A stretch of 64,000 nucleotides of DNA from positions 120,098,893 through 120,162,892 of the forward strand of contig CM035171.1 in assembly GCA_020205615.1 (NCBI GenBank), given 5' to 3'. Positions 49,961 to 59,316 of the stretch are shown here, piece after piece. The notes beneath the pieces are model-generated. The model was not told the origin of the DNA. It was given only the letters and a program-made list of their open reading frames with translations, and did no database searches. Position 1 is the first letter of the stretch; the number at the start of each line of letters is the position of its first letter. The DNA is from Panax quinquefolius. Its lineage: Eukaryota > Streptophyta > Magnoliopsida > Apiales > Araliaceae. The translations under genes and the position numbers were made by a program.

Positions 49961-51150
49961 TTCTTCCCTAATCGTTGACTTTGACTTTTACGGGATGATT
50001 TTTTGAGTCACCGTCTCATTGAACTAGGTTTCGCTATCGTCTGATCTCGAGCGATATGTCCTTCCTTTCCACAACTATAGCATACCTTGAATCGTTGTGG
50101 GCGGTTGACTGATATGTCCCTCTTTTCGCATTTGTAGCATATGACCGGTGGTCGTTCTCCTCCCTTAGAACCAGATTCTTCTTAAGCCTGACCGTCGTCT
50201 TCACATAGTCGTTGTTAAATCTCCTTTTTAAAATCTCCTCCCGACTCGCTTCTTCATTTTTCATGGCCATGATTACCACCAGAGTGGTAACCATTTTTGT
50301 CCGTCTGCTTTTTTCTCCGCCGGTTATCATTATACTCGCTGACCGCTATCTCTCGCACGATCCTCAAGTTATGGTCCTCAACACCGTACTCGTTATCTCG
50401 CTTCTAACAATTGAGCCCTCATTTACAACATCCGAATAAAGAGAAAATTTATGGGAAATGAGATACCGACGATGCCGTTGGTTTCAAACCTCTAAGAAAC
50501 ATCCGCGTCATACGTTCCTCATTCTCCACCAAATGAGGTGCAAACTCGATAACTCTGCGCAAACTTTGCCTCGTCATCGAGACACCGCTACGTTGTTGTT
50601 TTGTTCCAATCGATGAACTCCACTTCCTTCATACGACGAACACTTTCGGAAAGTATTTGTCATTAAATAGCTTCTGAAACGTCTCCCAAGACATGCTGAA
50701 GAGTGCGGTGGATGGATGTACGCTTCACGCATCTCCACCGATGAGTCCGCCTCGCCACTAACATAAAGGTGGCGAATGGAACCTTCGTGTTCTCCGTGCA
50801 TCCCAAGACATCAATATCTTGGTAATTTGTTTGACCCATGTTTCCGCCCATGATCGGATCTGGCTTTCCCTTAAATTCGTGGTCCCAACTCTTTGAATCG
50901 CTTGTTTGTGACAACCCGTGAATTGCTATCATTTCCTCCTATATTTTGAACACGAGTCTCCTCGTCGATTTTTGCATGAATCGCAAAGAACTTCTAAACA
51001 TCCCTCGCTCATCATCTCGCTTTCAATGGTGTTGTTCACAGGAGGAACATTGCCACCAAGGTTACGCTTCTCCTCATTGGTGAGTACAGAGCATCTCCAC
51101 GGTCTCATTTTCATTGTTAATATTCTCAACGACATTCTCAAATATCATTA
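49961..51150 (-). pseudogene. gag: Element 4 gag
   Basis: Minus strand. The N-terminal part near 51141-50929 includes GNVPPVNNTIESEMMSEGCL. Capsid words NMGQTNYQD and KVPFATFMLVA (50932-50740) follow, then the region of the zinc knuckles near 50140-50060 (complements of catttgtagcatatg and cacaactatagcata). The last open piece (50330-50034) runs in a frame shifted from the knuckles. No continuous frame. Confidence 0.8.
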
Positions 51151-51298
51151 AAAACAAGGGTTAATTAAGGAAATCAATATATCACATAATATCCCTATAT
51201 CTTGACCATAACAAATAAGCTTAGGTAGGACACACTAGCGAAGGATTTACTCGCCTCTCCTCCTAGTTCTATTCCCCATCTCCACCAGAGATCATATC

Positions 51299-51318
51299 CC
51301 TAAGCTCGATACTAACCG
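51299..51318 (-). other. Element 4 primer-binding site
   Basis: The complement of cctaagctcgatactaaccg. Carries the same one-base shortening (TATCGAGC) as elements 1 and 2. Confidence 0.7.
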
Positions 51319-54105
51319 TGACGCCCCCAAAATAGTATACATCACCTATTCGAGAGTTGTCGTACATGGTACGTAAACAACTACAACTTTATTATTACAA
51401 CAAGAAATCTGAGTTTGAATACAAATATTATCTTCTGCATAATATCTATACTCAAATAAATCCTCATCACATTTATTGATACATTATTTTACAAAAATGG
51501 TGAGGACTACTAAACAATCCTTTCTAAAACCTTCATTCCATACCCCACTTTCGTCTCGCTTATATTCTCGCCTCCCCGAGAAAAATGGAACAAAAAGAAA
51601 AAAAGGTGAGCTCAACTAGCTTCAAGAAAGAATATTATGACTAAGATAATATACAACAAATTATCGTTAGTCTTCAACAGGAAAAAATCTAATAGAATAC
51701 AATAGACAACAAATTTTAAATCAATATTCGCAATGAAATAATAATTCATTAAGAAGAGTTAAGTAGAGAATGAAAACTACTATCTTCTATGTATGAATTT
51801 AAAAGTTCATCGCCTATCTTTTATCCCCAGAACATCAATCAATATACATCCGAATCAAATATTCATCTTTTTACTACAGGTGCAAAATATATTCATCGAC
51901 CGCCATGTTCATTTAAACACTGCTCATCTTTGACTACGCCAAAGATATTCTTCAAATCATTCATCTTTGTACTACAGGCCAAAGATATTCTTAAGAAATC
52001 ATTCATCTTTGCACTACTGTGCCAAAGATATTCCATAATATCATCATTTAAGACCGAGGATGATGAAAAATATTTTTTTTTAAAGAAACGAATCCAAAGG
52101 AAACAAAATGACAAGGATTAAGGATTAAGGATTTGTACTTGGTTTTATCCACGTCCAAAAATACCTCAAAAATAATCATAGTGGTGTAAAATTCAAGAAT
52201 GATCAAAACATGGATACAATCGAGTTAGTATCCGAGATAGATGTTTTGGACGAAAAGAAGAAATTTTATTTTTCTATTGAATAAGATCAGTATCGTGAAT
52301 AGTCTTGTAGTATACGTGAATAAGAATCTCGACACCAAAAGATAGAAATTCCACAAAAAACATCTTCACGCTTCATGCTTAATAGTACTTTCGCTTATAA
52401 GAATCGTGAATAAGAATCTCATGAATAAGAACTCGTGAATAAGAAACTCATGAATAAGAACCCCGACATGAAAAAAGTTCCAAATTTGATAAAAAACTTG
52501 ATCAACATTTCAACATAATGATATTGAAGAAATAATATCATTTGAGAAGAAAATAACATCCCTTACCTCGAAAGATTTATACTTCTAAATTTAGAATCTA
52601 AGGGTATAGTCTTTGAAGGAACTTGCATACCGCTAGCAATACTCAAAGTATACTCAAAATACTCACAAGAATACGCTCGATAATATAGAGAGAGAAAACT
52701 TCAGTTTTTGGTGTGATTTTCAATTCTAACCTAAACACCCTATTTATAGGAAATTGCTTAGAACACCAAAGCAGAAAATTTAATAAAATATTAATATATA
52801 ATTATTAAATTCCTACGCACCCAAATTCTGATTCAAACCATCAGCCACCAAGAGTGACTCACCTTGCCTAACTCAAAAAAACTTTTTCTTATTAAAATAT
52901 TTAAAACTTCAAAATTAATTATTTTGAGCTTCGTAACTTCAATAATTTATAATAAATAGCCCTTTCATCAGAAAATTCGAATCTCGCGAGTTTTTATAGG
53001 AATTTCAATTCTCTACAACTTTGCAGAAGAAAGTTTTTCCAAATTCCAAATAGAAATTGACCGAAATCCACAAACGGGTGATTTTACAGGCTATAATCAA
53101 ATTTCAAATATAAATGGGGTCCAATCGACATGTTTAACATGTTTTAAACATTTATTGCAACAAAAAATACTCTTCCTCCTCAGATATACTCATATATCCC
53201 ACATTCGTTGTAAAAATATCACCATTATTATATTATTAAAATATAATAATATATTTAAATGAATTATTTTATCAGAAAAAGATAAAATTTCAATTTTCAA
53301 CAATTGTCACATTAAACTTTTTCTCCATCTATATCCACATAAAATCAATATTTTCCTCATCATATAAATCAATAATTAATTATTCACAAATAATATTACG
53401 TAATCACAATATCGACAACCAGCAGCTCCTTCAGGAAAGGGCTTTCCAATAAGAATTTCTCCTCATCCTACGCCGCAATTAGGTGACCAAACCTCTCCTG
53501 TATGTAAACTTTCTAGACATTGCCAATAATGTTATCTAATAATATTATTCAGATAATATGAATTATTGCTTCGATAATGAAAAATAATCGTAAAATGACA
53601 ATTATCAAACAACAAAGAATATAAAATATCAACGCAGAATTATTAACTCAATAAAATAAAATATCGAATAAAGAATTATCAGTAACCATTATTGAGTAAG
53701 TACTTTTAATAATTGGTGCAATACCGCAATAATTCTTCATCGCAACAACGCCAGACATTACTATGTTTTAACCAATCGGGTATTCCAATAAGATAATTCA
53801 GAATAACTACGCTGCTATTATTTAAAAACAACTTATATTTGTCGCTTTCTTCATCCAATCGCTTTCAGCATGGGGCCCACACACGGTCAAGGCACTGTCG
53901 CATTTAATATTCCCCGACAAAGACGAATATTCCACGACCAAACGAATATTCCCTCACGATAATGAATATTTTATAACCACTTGCTTATTTTGAAATATTT
54001 ATGTATTTAACCCTTAACTATCCACATTAATCAAATCAACCCTTACTATTTCAAAATAATAAATAAAGGAAATTCCTTTTTATTTAAAAATTTCGGGGTC
54101 TTACA
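51319..54105 (-). repeat. Element 4, 5' LTR
   Basis: Minus strand from TGTAAGACCCCGAAAT (54105) to the GGGGGCGTCA end (51319). Hairpin repeats at 51858-52030 and short tandem gaataagaa(t)ctc repeats at 52310-52460. It is followed directly by copia reverse-transcriptase sequence. Confidence 0.9.
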
Positions 54106-54456
54106 AAACTGGTATTGATTATCAGGCTACATACTCTCCAGTACGTAATGGATGGGTAACTTTTCGCTTTCTGATAGGTATGGCAACCATGGAAGGTTTG
54201 GAAACACGTCTGATGGATGTTGTAACAACATACCTATATAACTCACTTGACAGTGAGATTTACATGAGAATCCCTGAAGGATTGAAAATGGCTGAATCAC
54301 AAAGGCCCCATCACATATATTCAATCAAGTTGCAACGCCATCAGATGGGTTGAAACAGTGATGCAGTGCAGATGTGGTATAATCGACTTAATGATTATTT
54401 AATAAAAGATGGATATATAAATGATCAAATATGTCTATGTGTTTTTATCATTACAA
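54106..54456 (+). pseudogene. pol: Copia reverse transcriptase fragment
   Basis: Plus strand. Opens with TGIDYQATYSPV, the start region of copia reverse transcriptase, then FRFLIGMATMEGLETRLMDV, a YLYNSL segment, IYMRIPEGLKM and, after an in-frame TGA near 54353, MWYNRLNDYLIKDGY. The catalytic YVDD region and RNase H are missing: the sequence goes straight into the LTR end at about 54457. It is the right-hand remainder of the element that starts at 7686. Confidence 0.85.
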
Positions 54457-54501
54457 TAAATATAAGAATATATTTGTACACTTTGCTAAAATTTTATAAC
54501 A
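54457..54501 (+). repeat. Copia 3' LTR, last 45 bp
   Basis: aaatataagaatatatttgt to ttttataaca matches the end of the 5' LTR (7903-7947). The rest of the LTR is deleted. Confidence 0.75.
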
Positions 54502-54828
54502 ATTTTCTATTTTTTAAGCTGTTCTCTTAATTTTTTTTTTTTATTCTCCTTGTCTGACAAATTAAAAAGGAGAGAGAAAGGTGTCTGCCCAAGAGTAATG
54601 TTCCCCAAAAGACTGACCTCCAAAGTACACAACACACAAAACCCAGAAGTTGAGCTTTTGAGCTAAATCTTTGTTTTTCCTTCTCTTCTCTACCCATATC
54701 TTCCTAACTATTGTTTCTTCATTTTCATGGAACCAAAAGAATCATGAAAAACTAGCCCCAAACTTCTCCGATCTCTTCCTAAATTTATTTTTCTTAGGTT
54801 TGAGTAGTGGTTAGAGAGAGAGAGAGAC
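54502..54828 (+). promoter_or_regulatory. 5' flank and UTR of the NHL-repeat gene fragment
   Basis: CT-rich sequence with an 8-unit GA run at 54813-54827 just before the ATG, typical of plant 5' UTRs. The copia element begins 327 bp upstream of the ATG. No TATA box could be assigned with confidence. Confidence 0.45.
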
Positions 54829-55237
54829 ATGATAACTTCTCTTGTTTATATCACCTTCTTAACCCTCATCCTCTCCTCACCTATGTTCTTCGATTTCAAG
54901 TTCATGCTGCTCCTGCTGGTAACACACACTCATTCAAATTCTGTAATTTTAATTGATCTGTCTGGAATCTAGATCATGGGTATGCTTATTTTGTTTTTGT
55001 TTATTCACTTATATTTGTTATTTGTGATTTTCAGCGTCTGTCATAAAGCATTTATCTTCTCTTCTGAAATGGACTACTACTAGGTCGTCTTCCAAAACCC
55101 CCCAATCAGGTAAACAATTTGTTCACTGTATTATCTATTCTTCGTTTAATGTATATGTATGTTTACATGGATTTATTCTTCTGGATTCTTTTGAATAAAT
55201 GAAAATGTTCTTCAATTTGAAGACGGATACCTAGTTG
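54829..55237 (+). pseudogene. 5' fragment of an NHL-repeat (NHL domain) protein gene
   Basis: The ATG at 54829 opens a hydrophobic signal-peptide-like stretch. Exon 1 runs to 54918 (GT donor). Exon 2 is 55035-55109, with SVIKHLSSLLKWTTTRSSS and a GT donor. A third segment, 55199-about 55237, reads ENVLQFEDGYLVE. From memory these match the N-terminus of the plant secreted or membrane NHL-domain family, in which the beta-propeller follows directly. Lesions: exon 1 is one base short of the phase needed by exon 2 (TCTTCGATTT near 54890, where CAG may have become CG); the base before exon 3 is AA instead of an AG acceptor; the NHL propeller itself is absent. This is a truncated gene copy, or the gene is cut by the material that follows. 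Confidence 0.65.
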
Positions 55238-55724
55238 AAATTATTAGGGGTAAGGGGTCAACTTAAAGAAAAATATTTGAGGGGGTGTTAAATGAAATTG
55301 TTATGTTTGATTTAAAAACTATTAAAATACTTAAAGTTAAAGTCTAAAATGCAACGCAAATAATTCTACTGAACTATCGTAAATATACTGAACTAGTAGT
55401 AATATCGTAAATAATAGCATATGCAAGAGCTAGAATAATTCTACCTAGTGCACAAAATTGCTGATACTCAAATACATACATGTTTCATATTCATACACCA
55501 ACAAAAGTACAAAAAGATAGCGGGGCCAAAGCAGTTTACACTTTTTCCAGAAATTTTCAAAGGATACAAAGAGGGCTGAGGAAAAATGGTACATATCTTT
55601 TTAGGGTTTGCATGCGTCTGTCTCCTAACTTGGCAGCGCAGCACGTATAATGCCGACACCAGGCACAAGCAACTGGCTGAAGCGACTAGCGGGAACAAAT
55701 CAACAACATAAACACAACATAAAC
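55238..55724. other. No gene recognised
   Basis: AT-rich sequence downstream of the truncated NHL fragment. The minus-strand open frame continuing to 55468 runs beyond the recognisable exon below and has no family resemblance in this part. Confidence 0.45.
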
Positions 55725-55860
55725 TATTAGCTGCAAACTGTAATCCGTTTGAGTAGAGAAATGTATCAAGTTTGCGGCGCATGATATTCATTTCAGAACA
55801 AATTTCTTTATCGCCAATGAGAATGGGAATGAAGTTGGATAGGCCAGATTCATTCCCAAC
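55725..55860 (-). pseudogene. Exon fragment resembling SPL7-like (SBP-box) transcription factor C-terminal region
   Basis: Minus strand. The segment begins after a good acceptor (ttttgtag, 55868-55861) and reads VGNESGLSNFIPILIGDKEI, then a CSEM..RRKLD segment and GLQFAAN. I recall a similar SNFIPVL.GDKE.C.E segment outside the DNA-binding domain of SPL7/SPL1-type proteins. Neither the SBP zinc-binding domain nor other exons are present, so this would be an isolated fragment. The assignment is from memory and tentative. Confidence 0.35.
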
Positions 55861-56509
55861 CTACAAAAACAGTTCACAGCAATGACAATAAATGTTCAAG
55901 AAAAGTTGTTATTAAAGTAAGAACGACACCTTTCACTGTATGAACAAACCATGCCAGTAAATCAAATGCATAAAACATAACTCTAGTACACTACTAAGGA
56001 GAAAAATGGTTCTGCAAGAGATTATAAATATATTAAGTATAACAAAATGTATGAAGAAACATGATGCTTAATGACATTAAAAATATTCAACTCTTTTGGG
56101 TACATTAAATATATTTTTTTATAAATATGTGCATCTTTATATTCGTATTGGGCAATTGGCTCATGCTGTTCTCCAGCAGGTGATTCAGATGTAATCAGGA
56201 TTTGTGGGAAGAGAGCTACCTTTGATCCAAATAAGTAGATTAGTTTGAGACTATTATTAGATTGAAGTTGAAACTCTTTTTTTTCCCAATCCCATAGTCA
56301 AATTTTCAATTTCAATGGTTTAATGGAAATGCACCTTTGTCAACAAAAGTGGTTTAAGCTTAGATACAAGTCCTCTAAGAACCATAGTGAGCACAGCAAA
56401 TGAGCCAACGCAACATTTAGACAGATGGAGCCCAAATGGTCTAAAACATCTGCACTCATTGACCATACAAACACAAATTTGGTTAATTAGCCCATGTTAG
56501 TTTAAAAAC
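55861..56509. other. No gene recognised
   Basis: Sequence between two minus-strand gene fragments. It may be intron or captured sequence. I saw no repeat boundary or coding exon that I can name. Confidence 0.45.
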
Positions 56510-56746
<237 letters not shown>

Positions 56747-56751
56747 TTATT

Positions 56752-57151
56752 TAATCCGTATGTCAAATGTTGATTTGATTTTTCCTTAATTCTTAGGTAA
56801 TTTATCCGTAATTTATTTGCAACATCTTAGTGGACAGATATATTCGACTTTCATAAGGTACCTCAGCTTTAATTTTATTTTTAATATTTCAGTCTACACA
56901 ATACAGCACAATAGTATATAGTATATATTCATTCCATTTACCAAATGTCATTTTGACAACAATGAACATTCAAAGCACAAATAAAACACAAAAATAGAGA
57001 TGGAGTGACTAATATGGAGATGAAATATTAAAAATAAAAATAAATCTGAGGTACCCCATTAAAGTCGAATATATCTGTGTCCACTATGATGTTGCAAATA
57101 AATTACCTAAGGATTAAGGAAAAATCAAATCAACATTTGACAGAAGGATCT
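56752..57151. mobile_element. Foldback/MITE element with ~130-bp terminal inverted repeats
   Basis: The left arm (about 56752-56892) and right arm (about 57019-57151) are imperfect reverse complements: gtcaaatgttgatttgattt with aaatcaaatcaacatttgac, agatatattcgactttca with aaagtcgaatatatctgt, and ttaatatttca with tgaaatatta. The 125-bp loop has no coding capacity. The sequence differs from the element at 6571-7080. Confidence 0.8.
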
Positions 57152-57358
57152 GGATACCTTTTTAATATCAAATCAGGTAAAGTTTTTCTCTTCTTTTTGT
57201 TCTTCACGGATCTGGATACCTTTTTAATATCGCTCGCTTTCTTTTGTTTTATTGATTTTTTGTTTTGTTTTTTCTTAATAGCACGGATCGGAAGTATTGT
57301 TAATTATTTTACTTCTGATGAACTTTTGCTCAGATTGTTGCTGAATTTACCTTGAATG
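57152..57358. other. Short spacer with a 24-bp direct repeat
   Basis: The word ggatctggatacctttttaa (extending to tatc) occurs at about 57147 and again at about 57208. The remainder is T-rich, and no recognisable exon is present before the LTR at 57359. Confidence 0.6.
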
Positions 57359-57643
57359 TGTTGGGAAGATTATATGTTAAGCTTAATTAGTTTAGTTGGT
57401 TATCTAATAAATGATTGGAGGGATAGAATAGTCTTTCTATTTTATTCAGTAAGGGTACTCAAGTCTTTCCTTTATATGCTGAGTATGGTGCTAGCGTGTA
57501 ATGCTGCTGAGCTACTATGTGTTATTAGGATCTGATTTCAGATCTATCTAATACATGAACCTTTTATTCTTCTGTCAATTTCTTTTTTTCCTGCAAGCTT
57601 AGTTTCCTTCCTGTAAATTCTAATTCATAGCAAAGTCATAACA
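57359..57643 (+). repeat. 5' LTR of element 6 (285 bp)
   Basis: From TGTTGGGAAG to GTCATAACA, directly followed three bases later by a canonical initiator tRNA-Met primer site. The matching 3' LTR would lie beyond the window. Confidence 0.75.
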
Positions 57644-57646
57644 GAG

Positions 57647-57658
57647 TGGTATCAGAGC
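57647..57658 (+). other. Element 6 primer-binding site
   Basis: tggtatcagagc, the exact 12-base complement of the initiator tRNA-Met 3' end usual in plant LTR elements. Confidence 0.9.
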
Positions 57659-57676
57659 AATCTTGGGCCGACGGTT

Positions 57677-59305
57677 ATAGCAGACTCCACCGCTAAACCC
57701 AGTTTACAAAAACATGAGAAAGATCTCAAGTCCTTGGAAAATAGGCTGGAACAACTCCAAAAGATGATGGAGAGGAGCTTTGAGCAGATGAAGGAGCAGT
57801 TCGAACTGGTAACCGGTACGCAACAACAGCTTCAATCCTCTTAGGATGAACTCTCGAAGAAGATAGGTGAAGCACTAGAATCCCTCATGAATCGATCAAT
57901 CCAAGGTGAAGTAAGTGCTAATTCTAATGGTCTTAGTAAGACAACCTCGATTGATTATGGTATTAATTTGGCTACAAATTTTCAATTCTCAAATTCAGCA
58001 GCTGGATTGAATCCTTCATTGATTTCACAGTCTATTATCCCTATCTTTGTACCTGTAACCCTTATTCAAATTGGAACCACTTCTACTCTATTAACCACAC
58101 CGCAAACTTTCAGTTCCTTCACTAATAATTTTTCCATTATTACAAGACCTCCCATTCAGATTCCAAACAATAATCCAGTACCTACAACTCCATTCAGCCA
58201 CATAATTACACATCCATCCACAGAACCCGTCACAAGACCTTATACAAATAATCAGATTAATACCACCAATCCGAGGTACCCCTTCAGTGGTACATTATGG
58301 AATCCCTGTGTGGAACCTCCACCCCCTATAGTGACAACCCTGTCTATGCTTGGATCACATTTCCGTAGCAATTTGTACTCAGTACACCATAACTCTTCTA
58401 ACCCTTATATGCAATATGGACTAAACTCTACCACTGGTAACCCACAATCTTGGGGAATTTCACTTGAAGTTCCACAATACAGGACTCACAACCCTTTTTT
58501 GCCCTTCCCAATGCCAAAAATGGACTTTCCCAAATTCGAAGGAAGAGATCCTAGAGGATGGTTGAAAAAGTGTTAAAAAAAATTCCAGTTGAACCCTCTC
58601 ATGGATTCTAGATCTAAGGTTCTCAGATTCACTTTATATCCGGAGGAGAAGGCGATATTTGGTACCAATCTCTTCAAGAGGAACACCCCTGGCTGCTTTG
58701 GGAGGATTTTATTCAGCATATTTGTAGTAGATTTGCCTCTAGATTACATGAGAACTTGACTGGTCAATTTAATAAACTTGCACAAAGAGGCAAAATTAAT
58801 GAGTATATCAAAAGGTTTAAGTTAAAAACCTTTATGTTGGCTCAGAACAAAAGTTACACAGAAGAATTTTTTTTAGAGAGTTTCTTAAGTGGATTAAAGG
58901 ATGAAATTCCTACAGCCCTATATGTAGTGAAACCACTGACTCTCAGAGATGTAATAACTCAGGCAAAAGGGCAGGAACTTCACTTGGAGTCCTTGGACAA
59001 GAGACAATCAAGTTCACATAAGGGTGGAGGCTACACTACTACCTCTTCCTTCAAGTCTTACTCACCTCTACCTAAAGAATTAACAGTAAGCAATAAAGGA
59101 AGTGGACAGATTAAAACTTATCTTATCAAAAGGTTGACTGCAACTGAGATGGCAGCTAGGAGAGATAAAGGCTTGTGTTACCACTGTGATGAGGTATACA
59201 CTATAGGCCACAAGTGTAAGAATAAACACATCTACATCATGATTGCAGAAGAAGAACAAACAGAAGAACATCCACAACAGAGGAAGAAATTTCAGAAATG
59301 GCCAT
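57677..59305 (+). pseudogene. gag: Element 6 gag (Ty3/gypsy, Reina-like)
   Basis: Gag of a short-LTR Ty3/gypsy element. The expected start codon is ATA at 57677 (followed by GCAGACTCC), apparently a changed ATG. A coiled-coil-like segment follows (SLENRLEQLQKMMERS), then an in-frame TAG at 57842, a proline/threonine-rich region, and the capsid start PKMDFPKFEGRDPRGWLKKC with a TAA at 58574. The frame shifts between 58600 and 58740. The capsid continues at 58756 (NKLAQRGKINEYIKRF) and ends with a CYHCDEVYTIGHKC zinc-binding motif near 59176-59217. The words fit chromovirus gag proteins; the short LTR suggests the Reina clade. Confidence 0.83.
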
Positions 59306-59316
59306 GATAATACAAG

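Larger units (their letters stand above)
43744..54105 (-). mobile_element. Element 4: full-length Del/Tekay-like Ty3/gypsy element
   Basis: The only copy with two complete LTRs (43744-46547 and 51319-54105) and every internal region. Its LTRs share private words (aacaatcctttctaaaacc) and few substitutions, so it looks like the youngest member of the nest. Long LTRs (2.8 kb), gag-protease-RT-RNase H-integrase order and the VKVLWRNH tail fit the Del/Tekay chromovirus clade. The 5-bp flanks do not match (caatt left, aaact right), consistent with later rearrangement of one side. Confidence 0.9.

Noticed and set aside
10437..54105. A new integrated virus or defence island in the 44-kb repeat region
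   Set aside because: All recognisable coding parts are ordinary LTR retrotransposon gag and pol pieces with LTRs, primer sites and polypurine tracts. No envelope, movement or defence-type protein was seen.
55468..55791. 107-codon frame as a full cysteine-rich secreted protein
   Set aside because: Only its first part fits an exon with a proper acceptor (55860). The Cys-rich remainder reads through a likely intron and has no signal peptide at its start.
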